NCBI GenBank assembly: GCA_013812265.1
Contig: JACCTQ010000370.1
Location: 1 to 21,174 of the forward strand
From: Actinomycetota bacterium
Lineage (GTDB): Bacteria > Actinomycetota > Thermoleophilia > Gaiellales > Gaiellaceae
Direction: 5' to 3'
Length of the DNA stretch: 21,174 nt
Under the pieces are notes generated by a model. The model saw nothing but the letters and a program-made list of their open reading frames with translations, searched no databases and had not been told where the DNA came from. Below are positions 6,763 to 14,520 of the stretch, one piece after another. The stretch's first letter is position 1. The number at the start of each line of letters is the position of its first letter. Both the position numbers and the translations under genes were made by a program.

Positions 6763-8157
6763 TTGAAGCGACGGGGCGTGTTGGGCCTCATGGCCCTGAT
6801 ACTTGCCGCGCTGGCCCTGGTGGCGGCCGGCTGCGGCGGAGACGACGAGGACGAGGGCGCGGGTGGTACCACCGCCACCGAAACGACGGGCGGCGGGAGC
6901 ACGTCGGGCGTCACGGCGCTCCCCAGCTCCTCGTGCACGAAGGTGGAGTACGGGGGCGACGGAGATGCGAAGTACCTGATCGTCTCCGACCTCCCGATGC
7001 AGGGCTCCTCGCGGACGCAGACAGTGCAGATGGTCAAGGCGATCCGCTACATCCTGGAGCAGCGGAACTGGAAGGCCGGCGAGCACAACATCGCCTACCA
7101 GGTCTGTGACGACGCGACGGCACAGGCCGCCAAGTGGGACTCCGGCAAGTGCAGCCAGAACGCTCAGGCCTATGCGGGCAACGACGACGTGATCGGCGTT
7201 ATCGGAACGTTCAACTCGGGCTGTGCCCAGATCGAGATCCCGGTGCTGAACCAGGCTCCGGGCGGCGCCGTGGCGATGGTCTCTCCGGCGAACACGTTCC
7301 CATGCCTCACTGTCGGGGCCGGCTGCGAGTCCACCGAGCCCGACAAGTACTACCCGACGGGCAAGCGGAACTACGCCCGGGTCGTGCCCTATGACGCCTA
7401 CCAGGCTGCCATCCAGGCGGACTTCATGAAGTCAGTCGGCGTCAAGAAACTCTACGTTCTGAATGACAAGGAGGCCTATGGTCTCGCCGTCGCGACACTG
7501 ACGCGGAGGGCGGCTCAGGAGGTCGGGATCCAGGTCGTCGGCTTCTCTGCCTGGGCAAAGGAGTCGGCGAGCTACGAGGCCATCATGCGGAAAGTGAAGT
7601 CGAGCGGCGCGGACGCGCTCTTCCTCGGCGGCCTGGTCGACGAGAACGGCGCCCAGGTCATCAAGGACAAGGTTGCCGTCCTGGGGCCGAACAACGGGAA
7701 GGTGAAGCTCTTCGCACCGGACGGCTTCACGCAGCAGTCGACGATCGACGAGTCCGGCGTCAAGAACGCCAAGGACATGTACATGAGCGTGGCCGGCGGG
7801 GCACTCGACAATCTCAAGGGCGAGGGCAAGACGTTCCTCGACGGGTTCAAGAAGCAGCTCGGCAACGAGCCTGCCGATCCGTACTCCGTGTACGGGGCGC
7901 AGGCGGCCGAGGTACTGCTCGCCGCCATCGAGCGCTCGGACGGCACCAGGGCGAGCGTTGTCGAGGAGCTGTTCAAGACAAAGGTCAAGGACGGAATCCT
8001 CGGCACCTTCAACATCAACGAGAACGGCGACGTCGCGCAGGGTAAGGGCGTCGTGATCAAGTACACGATGTACAAGGCCGCCAAGGAGCTCGAGGTCGTC
8101 AAGGAGCTCACGCCGAGGCAGGAGCTCGCCGACGCAACTTTGGAGGGCTCGTCCTAG
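6763..8157 (+). CDS. livK: Branched-chain amino acid ABC transporter substrate-binding lipoprotein
   Basis: This 464-residue type I periplasmic-binding-fold protein (Peripla_BP_6 family) captures substrate outside the membrane and delivers it to LivHM. The start is TTG 6763, set by an unusually strong GGAGGAGG (6751-6758) and by the signal peptide that follows it. A basic MKRR start, a Leu/Ala core and the lipobox VAAGC put the lipidated Cys at residue 24. An acidic and Gly/Thr-rich linker (about 25-50) tethers the domain to the membrane. The body includes the YLIVSDLPMQG start, GVIGTFNSGCAQIEIPVLN, AMVSPANT and KKLYVLNDKEAYG, all typical of the fold. It contains several Cys residues, possibly disulphides. 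The family also binds amides, urea and aromatic compounds, so the true ligand is not certain. It is the first gene of a five-gene operon, separated from livH by a strong hairpin. Confidence 0.93.
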   Translation: MKRRGVLGLMALILAALALVAAGCGGDDEDEGAGGTTATETTGGGSTSGVTALPSSSCTKVEYGGDGDAKYLIVSDLPMQGSSRTQTVQMVKAIRYILEQRNWKAGEHNIAYQVCDDATAQAAKWDSGKCSQNAQAYAGNDDVIGVIGTFNSGCAQIEIPVLNQAPGGAVAMVSPANTFPCLTVGAGCESTEPDKYYPTGKRNYARVVPYDAYQAAIQADFMKSVGVKKLYVLNDKEAYGLAVATLTRRAAQEVGIQVVGFSAWAKESASYEAIMRKVKSSGADALFLGGLVDENGAQVIKDKVAVLGPNNGKVKLFAPDGFTQQSTIDESGVKNAKDMYMSVAGGALDNLKGEGKTFLDGFKKQLGNEPADPYSVYGAQAAEVLLAAIERSDGTRASVVEELFKTKVKDGILGTFNINENGDVAQGKGVVIKYTMYKAAKELEVVKELTPRQELADATLEGSS

Positions 8158-8173
8158 GTCACTAGGTCAGAAC

Positions 8174-8203
8174 GAGGGGGTGGGACGAAAGTCCCACCCC
8201 CTC
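8174..8203 (+). terminator. Strong hairpin between livK and livH
   Basis: GAGGGGGTGGGAC and GTCCCACCCCCTC form a perfect 13-bp stem closed by a GAAA tetraloop. It starts 16 nt after the livK stop and ends 17 nt before the livH start. Only TTCCT follows, so termination is probably partial. Such hairpins usually allow more binding protein than permease to be made, by partial termination or by protecting the livK mRNA 3' end (inference). Confidence 0.75.
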
Positions 8204-8220
8204 TTCCTCGAAGGCGGACG

Positions 8221-9288
8221 ATGAACGCTAAGACCCCCACAGAATCGCCCTCGCCGCTAGGCGGCCTCCTCGACCGCCGCCGGCCGGGCGTCGTCTCGAG
8301 CATTGGCCTGCTGCTCGTCGCGCTGCTCTTCGTCTGGCTTGTGGTCAACTTCGTCCAAGGCCCGAGTGAGTTCACGAGCGTCTTCCTGATCGGGCTCACG
8401 AACGGGGCCGTCTACGGGCTCGTGGCGCTCGGGTACACGCTCGTCTACGGCATCCTGCAGCTGATCAACTTCGCCCACGGCGACATCTTCGCGCTCTCGG
8501 GTCTCGTCGGCTTCACCGTCCTCGTCGACTGGTTCGGGATCACCCCCGAGGACGGAACGCTCATCGCAGTGGGTGGAATTCTGGCGACGCTCGTGATCAC
8601 CATGGCCCTGTTCGCGGCCATCAACGCCACGATCGAGCGTGTGGCGTACCGGCCGCTGCGTTCCTCTCCGCGGGTTGCCGCCCTCATCACGGCGGTCGGG
8701 GTTTCCTTCATCGTCCAGAACGTGGGCCTCTACCTGTACGACGTGAACTTTCGATCCGCCAGTGATGTGATTCCGCGCACGAACATCTTCGAGATCGGCG
8801 ACCTGTCGTACACGTGGAGCAAGCTCTCCGTTCTCCTCATCACGGTTCCGGTGCTCGTGCTCCTCATCTGGTTCGTGACTGCGACCCGCCAGGGCAAGGC
8901 CATGCGTGCGACGGCCCAGGACCGGGACGCATCCGCGATGATGGGAATCAACGTCAACCGCACCATCACCGTGACGTTCGCCCTCGCGGGCGCGCTCGCG
9001 GCGGTTGCCGGCCTGCTTTTCCTGCTCCAGTTCAACATGCGCTACGACACCGGCTTCGAGCTGGGCCTGATCGCGTTCACGGCCGCGGTGCTCGGTGGCA
9101 TCGGCAATCTGTCCGGCGCGGTCCTCGGTGCATTGATCATCGGGCTCATCCAGGCATTCAACGAGGGCCTCACCTGGTACACGCCCGGGAGCGACTGGAC
9201 GCGCTCGATCGTGTTCGGGATCCTGATCGCGATTCTGGTCTTCCGGCCCGAGGGCCTCCTGGGCGAGCGGACGCCCGAGGGAGCCTGA
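8221..9288 (+). CDS. livH: Branched-chain amino acid ABC transporter permease LivH
   Basis: This 355-residue inner-membrane protein is one of the two permease subunits of the Liv-type importer. About eight hydrophobic helices are visible, the first near residues 20-43 (SIGLLLVALLFVWLVVNFV). Family segments include GLTNGAVYGLVALGYTLVYGILQLINFAHGD (about 58-88), AYRPLRSSPRVAALITAVGVSF, and the cytoplasmic EAA-like loop GKAMRATAQDRDASAMMGINV that contacts the ATPases. The C-terminal block is LGGIGNLSGAVLGALIIGLIQAF. The N-terminus has an extra segment of about 25 polar residues before the first helix. The start is ATG 8221 with AAGGCGG about 4 nt upstream. The stop TGA shares its final A with the ATG of livM, so the two are translationally coupled. 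Confidence 0.95.
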   Translation: MNAKTPTESPSPLGGLLDRRRPGVVSSIGLLLVALLFVWLVVNFVQGPSEFTSVFLIGLTNGAVYGLVALGYTLVYGILQLINFAHGDIFALSGLVGFTVLVDWFGITPEDGTLIAVGGILATLVITMALFAAINATIERVAYRPLRSSPRVAALITAVGVSFIVQNVGLYLYDVNFRSASDVIPRTNIFEIGDLSYTWSKLSVLLITVPVLVLLIWFVTATRQGKAMRATAQDRDASAMMGINVNRTITVTFALAGALAAVAGLLFLLQFNMRYDTGFELGLIAFTAAVLGGIGNLSGAVLGALIIGLIQAFNEGLTWYTPGSDWTRSIVFGILIAILVFRPEGLLGERTPEGA

Positions 9289-10496
9289 TGTCGCGCGGCC
9301 CGAGGAGGCCGAAGGCCTTCGATGCCGGCAAGATCGCCGACCGGCTACCCGATCCCGTTCGGCGCCTGCTGCTCCCGGCCGTCGTCATCGGCCTCGGGCT
9401 GCTGTACCCGTTCTACATCGACTCCCTGAAGGATTTCGCCGTGGTGGGCGACTACTTCCCGAGCCTGAACTCGATGGTGATCATGGTCGTCTTCACGATG
9501 ATGGCGGTCGGCCTCAACATTGTCGTCGGCTACGCGGGGCTGCTCGACCTGGGTTACGTGGCCTTCTACGCGGCGGGTGCGTACACCGCCGCCTGGCTGG
9601 CCTCCCTGCAGTTCGAGCAGGTGACGTTCCACTTCGGCTCCGTGGGCGTGAGCGAGGACCTGCCCGGGATCCACATCTCCATCTGGCTGGTGCTGATCGC
9701 GGCCGCGCTCTTCACGGCGCTCGCCGGGATCATGATCGGACTCCCGACGCTTCGCTTGCGCGGTGACTATCTCGCCATCGTGACACTCGGCTTCGGTGAG
9801 ATCATTCCGCAGGTCGTCCGGAACGGCGACAGCATCGGCGGCTTCGACCTCACGCACGGGACGTTCGGCATCAGCCCGATCGACTCGCCGGGATTCGGGA
9901 CCACGTTGAGCGACGCGATCGGCCTACCGGAGAGCTACCGGGTGGCCGAGAACGCACAGGAACTGTTCTTCTGGACCGCACTGGCGCTGCTGCTGTTCAC
10001 CGTCTTCTGCAGTGTCCGCCTGCGCGACTCGCGCCTCGGGCGCGCCTGGATCGCGATTCGCGAGGACGAGACGGCGGCGGCCGCCATGGGCATTCCGCTC
10101 ATGCGCACGAAGACGTGGGCATACGCGATCGGAGCCTTTTTCGGCGGTATCGCGGGCGCCTACTACGCGAGCTTCAAGAGCGGGGCCTTCCCGGCGGACT
10201 TCTACTTCAACATCTCCGTGTTCCTGCTCTGCATGGTCATTCTCGGCGGCATGGGCAGCGTCTGGGGGGTGATCGTGGGCGGCATGATCCTGGGCTGGCT
10301 GAACGTCGAAGGGCTGGCGACGATCGGGTCCAACGCCGGGATCGCGGACGTGCCCAAGTACCAGTTCGGCATCTACGGCGCCATCATCGTCGTGATGATG
10401 CTTGTCCGGCCGACCGGGTTGATCCCCGAGCGCCGCCGCAAGCGGGAGCTCGAGGAGGGCGTGCACGACGAGACCCTCTACGGAACCTCTCACTAG
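9288..10496 (+). CDS. livM: Branched-chain amino acid ABC transporter permease LivM
   Basis: This 402-residue inner-membrane protein pairs with LivH to form the translocation path. After a basic N-terminus (about 20 residues), helices follow, including PAVVIGLGLLYPFYI and MVIMVVFTMMAVGLNIVVGYAG. The family hallmarks GLLDLGYVAFYAAGAYTAAWL and PTLRLRGDYLAIVTLGFGEI are clear. The ATPase-contacting loop SRLGRAWIAIREDETAAAAMGI and the C-terminal LGGMGSVWGVIVGGMILGWLN are also present. About 30 extra residues between helices (LQFEQVTFHFGSVGVSEDLPG) probably face outside. The start ATG at 9288 overlaps the livH stop by 1 nt, and its own TAG at 10494 overlaps the livG GTG by 1 nt. Confidence 0.95.
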   Translation: MSRGPRRPKAFDAGKIADRLPDPVRRLLLPAVVIGLGLLYPFYIDSLKDFAVVGDYFPSLNSMVIMVVFTMMAVGLNIVVGYAGLLDLGYVAFYAAGAYTAAWLASLQFEQVTFHFGSVGVSEDLPGIHISIWLVLIAAALFTALAGIMIGLPTLRLRGDYLAIVTLGFGEIIPQVVRNGDSIGGFDLTHGTFGISPIDSPGFGTTLSDAIGLPESYRVAENAQELFFWTALALLLFTVFCSVRLRDSRLGRAWIAIREDETAAAAMGIPLMRTKTWAYAIGAFFGGIAGAYYASFKSGAFPADFYFNISVFLLCMVILGGMGSVWGVIVGGMILGWLNVEGLATIGSNAGIADVPKYQFGIYGAIIVVMMLVRPTGLIPERRRKRELEEGVHDETLYGTSH

Positions 10497-11272
10497 TGGC
10501 CGAGCTTCTGGTAGCCGAGCACGTCCGCAAGGAGTTCGGCGGTCTCATTGCCGTCAACGACGTCGATTTCGCCATTCCCGAGCGCTCGATCGTCAGCCTC
10601 ATCGGACCGAACGGCGCCGGCAAGACGACCTTCTTCAACATGTTGACCGGCGTGTACAAGCCAACGGCCGGGCGGATCGTGTTCGACGGCACGGACGTCA
10701 CCGGCCGCCCGCCGCACGCCATCACCGAGCGCGGGATTGGCCGCACGTTCCAGAACATCCGGCTCTTCGAGCAGATGACGGCGCTGGAGAACGTTCTCGT
10801 GGGCATGCACGCGCGCCTCACGGGTGGGATTATCCGCTCGATCCTGCGCACCCCCGGCTTGAGGCGGGAGGAGCGAAAGGCAGAGGAGCGAGCGCGCGAG
10901 CTCCTGCGCTTCTCGGGACTCCGGGGACGCGACCAGGAGCTCTCGCGGAACCTGCCCTACGGAGACCAGAGACGCCTCGAGGTGGCCCGGGCCCTCGCCA
11001 CGGAGCCGAAGCTCCTTCTCCTGGACGAGCCGACGGCCGGGATGAATCCGCAGGAAACGGCCACCTTTACCGAGTTCGTGTCGAAGCTTCGCGGGGAGCA
11101 GGACTTGACCGTGCTCATGATCGAGCACGACATGCGCGTCGTCATGGGCATCTCCGATCGCGTCACGGTGCTCGACTACGGCGAGAAGATCGCCGAGGGC
11201 ACGCCACAGGAGGTCCAGACCGACGAGCGCGTGATCGAGGCATATCTCGGCTCGGGAGCTACGGCGGCATGA
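10496..11272 (+). CDS. livG: Branched-chain amino acid ABC transporter ATPase LivG
   Basis: This 258-residue cytoplasmic ATPase energises the LivHM importer. It shows Walker A GPNGAGKTT (37-45), Q-loop Gln86 in GRTFQNIRLF, signature LPYGDQRRLE (153-162) in place of canonical LSGGQ, Walker B LLLLDEP (173-179) and the H-loop IEHDM (His211). The atypical signature is usual for LivG. The insert between the Q-loop and signature (TGGIIRSILRTPGLRREERKAEE) is also LivG-like. The start is GTG 10496, which shares a base with the livM stop (TAGTG). The longer frame upstream is only the antisense-free shadow of livM. The last codons overlap the livF start as ATGA. Confidence 0.96.
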   Translation: MAELLVAEHVRKEFGGLIAVNDVDFAIPERSIVSLIGPNGAGKTTFFNMLTGVYKPTAGRIVFDGTDVTGRPPHAITERGIGRTFQNIRLFEQMTALENVLVGMHARLTGGIIRSILRTPGLRREERKAEERARELLRFSGLRGRDQELSRNLPYGDQRRLEVARALATEPKLLLLDEPTAGMNPQETATFTEFVSKLRGEQDLTVLMIEHDMRVVMGISDRVTVLDYGEKIAEGTPQEVQTDERVIEAYLGSGATAA

Positions 11273-12006
11273 GCGAGCAAGCCGGCGACGGCGTCATCCT
11301 GCGGCTGGACGACGTCCACACCTATTACGGTTCCATCCACGCGCTCAAGGGCGTCTCGCTCGAGGTGCGGGAGGGCGAGATCGTGACGCTGATCGGCGCC
11401 AACGGCGCCGGTAAGTCGACGACGCTCCGGTCGATCAACGGTTTGAACCATCCGCGCGACGGTCGCATCCGCTTCGGGGACAAGGACATCACGAACGACC
11501 CGGCGCACGCCATCGTGAAGATGGGCATCTCCCAGTCGCCCGAGGGCCGCAAGCTGTTTCCGCGCATGAGCGTGCTCGAGAACCTCGAGATGGGAACGTT
11601 CCAGCGCCGCGACAAGGGGAACTTCAAAGAAGACCTGGACCGCGTCTACTCGCTTTTCCCGCGCCTGCTCGAGCGCAAGGCGCAAAAGGCGGGCACGCTC
11701 TCCGGCGGTGAGCAGCAGATGGTGGCGATCGGCCGCGCGCTGATGGCGCGCCCGAAGCTGCTGATGCTGGACGAGCCCTCCATGGGGCTCGCTCCTATCT
11801 TCGTGGAGAAGATCTTCGAGATCGTGCGTGAGATCAACGAGCAGGGAACGCCGATCCTGCTCGTCGAGCAGAACGCCTTGATGGCGCTCGACACGGCCCA
11901 GCGCGGCTACGTCATGGAGACCGGTCGCATCGCGCTCGCGGACGAAGCGAAGGCGCTCCGGACGAACGAGCAGGTGCGGAAGACCTACCTCGGCGAGACC
12001 GAGTAG
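11269..12006 (+). CDS. livF: Branched-chain amino acid ABC transporter ATPase LivF
   Basis: This 245-residue protein is the second ATPase of the heterodimer. It has Walker A GANGAGKS (43-50), Q-loop Gln89 in GISQSPEGRKLFPRMSVLENL, a canonical signature LSGGEQ (144-149) and Walker B LLMLDEP (164-170, with the catalytic Glu169). The switch position reads VEQN, with Gln in place of the H-loop His, which is normal for LivF. SMGLAPI after Walker B is another LivF hallmark. The ATG overlaps the livG stop by 4 nt, indicating coupled translation. It closes the operon and meets the convergent LarA-like gene after only 14 bp, with no clear terminator between them. Confidence 0.96.
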   Translation: MSEQAGDGVILRLDDVHTYYGSIHALKGVSLEVREGEIVTLIGANGAGKSTTLRSINGLNHPRDGRIRFGDKDITNDPAHAIVKMGISQSPEGRKLFPRMSVLENLEMGTFQRRDKGNFKEDLDRVYSLFPRLLERKAQKAGTLSGGEQQMVAIGRALMARPKLLMLDEPSMGLAPIFVEKIFEIVREINEQGTPILLVEQNALMALDTAQRGYVMETGRIALADEAKALRTNEQVRKTYLGETE

Positions 12007-12020
12007 CCCCCCCAGGCCCC

Positions 12021-13520
12021 CTAGGTCGCCACTTTGAGCGGAAAGTAGGGCGGCGAGAGCAGGATCCCAATTCGCGGCCGCCGCTCGGACCGGCCGCGCG
12101 CCATGGCGAGGGCGGCCCCGATCCCGTGCGTCGGTACGAAACCGAGCTGGCGCGCTGCGACGGAGTCTCGGCAGCCGGCGATCATCACCGCACCCAAGCG
12201 CCGGAGTGCCGGCGCGCAGGCGTCCCAGTCGGCAAAGGGCAACAGTGGATGACACGTCCTGCCCTCGCGATAGGCCGCGACGGCCTGCTCGTCCACGGCG
12301 GCCGAGCGCTCGGCCGCCTTCACCTGCTCCGGATCGCTGAGCGCCAGCGAGGGATGGAACAGCGGGCGGTAGGGCTGCTGGGTCGGATGGCTGAAGTGTC
12401 GATGGAAGTGGTGCACGAGAATCGCGCTTGCCCCGTCGACGAGCGGAAAGGCGTCGCGCCAGAGACGCAGGGCGAGGCCCAGGCCGAGATAGGCGGCCAG
12501 AACAGGGTTCGGACGCTCTCGCGGCAGGTAAGGAGTCGCCCGTGGCACACCGATGCAGATCGCGTCGAGCGGCTCCTCCAGCGTTGTCGAGCGCGCCTCG
12601 ATCGCACGCAGGAGCGCTTCGGCGTGCGCCACCGACGGGCGACCGGCGAACGCCGCGCTGGCTGTTAGCTCGAGCGGGAGCGAGCGGAGGACGCGGGCTC
12701 GGAGCCGTCCCGGAAGGGCGCCGAAGAGCGGCCGCAGCGGCGAGCGAGCGATTCGCTCGACCGCCTCCGGGTCGTACGGAAAGCCGCGCAGCGCTCCCGA
12801 GAGCCGTGGGTGATGCAGGACGAGTGAGGCGCCGATCAACGGCACCCGGCGAGACAGCGCTCCCTCGAGCGCGACGGCGAGATCCCAGCCGGAGGACGAC
12901 CCCGTCTCGAGCAGCGAGTCGGCCCCGGCAGCCCGCTGCGTCTCGGGCCCCGAGGCGGCCAGGAGGGTAGCCGGGCCACCGTGCAGCACCGTCTCGGCCG
13001 CGCTCACCACCACCGCCACATCGGTGTCGACAAGCGTGGGGTTGACGCGAAGAGGGGTCGTCGCGACCGTCCCCACCTGCACGAGGTCCGGCGCCTCCGC
13101 GTCGTGCACCTCGACGCGGCCGCGGAAGCGCCGTGCGAAGTCCGGCGAGACCAGGCTCTCGATCACGGCCTGACCGGGCCTGCGCGCCAGCCCGCCCGCC
13201 ACGAGCAACGTCTGCCGTTCCGTTGCGACACCGACGCGGTCGAGCTCGTCGACCGTGGCGGCGATCGCCGCCTGCCGCGGGTCGTGCACCGATCCCGGGA
13301 GCGGCAGGGCAGGAGGCTCGACCACGATCGTCGCCCGGCCTCCCGGACGCACCAGCGCCTCGAGCGGCTCGCCGGCGAGCGGAAACCGGAGCGCGTCCCG
13401 GACGGCGGCGCCGACGTCGGCCACGGCTTCGCCCGGCGCGGGCGCGGCCAGCACCAGCGCGTCGTCGTCCACCGTCGCGAGGACTACCCGGGTGCCCGTG
13501 AGCAGCGGAACGCGCTTCAC
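12021..13520 (-). CDS. LarA-like (DUF2088) protein lacking nickel-pincer residues
   Basis: This 499-residue protein has the lactate racemase (LarA) fold by sequence order. The strand-loop RATIVVEPPALPLPG (62-76) matches the LarA DHTRPVP segment, TLLVAGGLARRPG (104-116) matches ATGFHRP, and ADL-like VDTDVAVVVSAAETVLHGG (164-182) matches SEGFIESHFFAGFSGGRK. In LarA these hold the Asp/Thr/Arg group, the nickel-binding His residues and the Lys that binds the pincer cofactor. Here most are gone; only one His (180) may remain. A His-rich stretch, HHFHRHFSH, lies further on. No larB, larC or larE gene is in the window. Racemase activity is doubtful and the role is unknown. The start is GTG 13520, which overlaps the stop of the upstream acetyltransferase as GTGA. 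The longer frame upstream is opposite-frame noise. Confidence 0.75.
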   Translation of the reverse strand: MKRVPLLTGTRVVLATVDDDALVLAAPAPGEAVADVGAAVRDALRFPLAGEPLEALVRPGGRATIVVEPPALPLPGSVHDPRQAAIAATVDELDRVGVATERQTLLVAGGLARRPGQAVIESLVSPDFARRFRGRVEVHDAEAPDLVQVGTVATTPLRVNPTLVDTDVAVVVSAAETVLHGGPATLLAASGPETQRAAGADSLLETGSSSGWDLAVALEGALSRRVPLIGASLVLHHPRLSGALRGFPYDPEAVERIARSPLRPLFGALPGRLRARVLRSLPLELTASAAFAGRPSVAHAEALLRAIEARSTTLEEPLDAICIGVPRATPYLPRERPNPVLAAYLGLGLALRLWRDAFPLVDGASAILVHHFHRHFSHPTQQPYRPLFHPSLALSDPEQVKAAERSAAVDEQAVAAYREGRTCHPLLPFADWDACAPALRRLGAVMIAGCRDSVAARQLGFVPTHGIGAALAMARGRSERRPRIGILLSPPYFPLKVAT

Positions 13521-14473
13521 GGAATGGCGCGGAACAGCCGCAGGAAGGTAGGGCGAAACCCGCGCCGCGGCCAGAAGCGAGACGCGAGCAGGTTCGTCAC
13601 CCTCCAGTCCGTGACCATCGCCTCGTAGCCGCGCTCGCGGGCCCAGGCGAAGCTCGCCCGGGTGAGCGTGAGGCCGGTACCGGTTCCCCGCACCTCCGGG
13701 AGCGTCGCGGCCCAGCCGAGGTACGACACGACTTCGGGTCGTGCCAGCCCGGTGTGCATCGACGACACCTCGAGCGGGACGACGAGGAAGATCCCGACGA
13801 TGCGGTCGCCATGCTCGGCGACGAGACAACCGCTGGTCGGGGATGCGATGTCTTCCTCGATGTCCTTCCGCAGAGCGTCTTCATCCTCGTCGGGTGGAAG
13901 CCGGGAGAACACGGGGGCGAGCAGCTGGTGCTGAGCGAGCAGGGGCGCCAGCTGCATGAGCTCCTCCACGTCCGCTATGTCTGCCTCGCGCACGCCGTCC
14001 GGCCACCGCTCGTCCGGCAGCTCCCGGATCGCGAACGCGTGCTGCTGGCCGAACCCCAGGCGAAACCAGGAGTCGACCAGCTCCGGGTCGGTGGCGGGCA
14101 CCACGGCGTAGTGCGCACTCAGCCCCGCGCCGACCCAGCGCGCCGCAGCGGCGGCGTAGAGGTCACGCACGTCCTCTGGGTGCTCGACCGCGTGGCCGGC
14201 GGGATCGACCCAGACGTTCGGCCCCCAGACGTCGTCGCTCTTCCGGATCCCCACCAGGTAGCCAACCACCCGTCCGCCGCGAATTCCGACCGCGCCGGGC
14301 GTCTCGTCGGCGCGCCAGAGCGCCTCCACCTCCTGCCGAGCAAAGACGGGATCCTCGTAGCCCGGCGGCAGAAGCGGCTCTAGGCGCCGGTGTGCCTTGT
14401 GGCGGGCCGCGAGCAGCCTGGCGGCGTCATCGAGGTGCCCGTCGGCGAACTCCTGGATCTCCATGCCCGCCAT
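13517..14473 (-). CDS. GNAT-family N-acetyltransferase, probably tandem-domain
   Basis: This 318-residue cytoplasmic protein transfers an acetyl group from acetyl-CoA to an unknown amine. The C-terminal domain has the acetyl-CoA pyrophosphate-binding signature, VRGTGTG (261-267), followed by LTLTRASFAWARERGYEAMVTDW and the closing NLLASRFWPRRGFRPTFLRL. The N-terminal half has a second, weaker GNAT-like strand pattern (GGRVVGYLVG, then YAAAAARWVGAG, then DSWFRLGFGQQHAF), as in tandem GNAT proteins where one copy is inactive. The start ATG 14473 is preferred; an ATG three codons later is possible. A TATCGT lies 9 nt upstream with no Shine-Dalgarno. It forms a coupled two-gene operon with the LarA-like gene, so the two may share a substrate or pathway. 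It is divergent from polA. Confidence 0.88.
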   Translation of the reverse strand: MAGMEIQEFADGHLDDAARLLAARHKAHRRLEPLLPPGYEDPVFARQEVEALWRADETPGAVGIRGGRVVGYLVGIRKSDDVWGPNVWVDPAGHAVEHPEDVRDLYAAAAARWVGAGLSAHYAVVPATDPELVDSWFRLGFGQQHAFAIRELPDERWPDGVREADIADVEELMQLAPLLAQHQLLAPVFSRLPPDEDEDALRKDIEEDIASPTSGCLVAEHGDRIVGIFLVVPLEVSSMHTGLARPEVVSYLGWAATLPEVRGTGTGLTLTRASFAWARERGYEAMVTDWRVTNLLASRFWPRRGFRPTFLRLFRAIP

Positions 14474-14482
14474 GGCTCGCGG

Positions 14483-14488
14483 ACGATA
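14483..14488 (-). promoter_or_regulatory. -10 element for the acetyltransferase/LarA-like pair
   Basis: On the minus strand TATCGT fits TAnnnT and ends 9 nt before the ATG at 14473. There is no Shine-Dalgarno in between, which suggests a near-leaderless transcript. The assignment is by pattern only. Confidence 0.35.
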
Positions 14489-14508
14489 GTCGAGGCGCGC
14501 CGGCTACA

Positions 14509-14514
14509 TAGACT
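14509..14514 (+). promoter_or_regulatory. -10 element for polA
   Basis: TAGACT fits TAnnnT and ends 6 nt before the polA GTG at 14521. The 6-nt gap equals that seen before the Asp-box protein gene. No Shine-Dalgarno is visible, so polA is probably leaderless. The -35 region is poorly conserved. Confidence 0.45.
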
Positions 14515-14520
14515 CGCGGT

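Noticed and set aside
13521..13829. 103-residue N-terminal extension of the LarA-like protein
   Set aside because: It is Arg/Pro-rich and overlaps the acetyltransferase gene in another frame. The GTG at 13520 overlapping the stop as GTGA is the better start.
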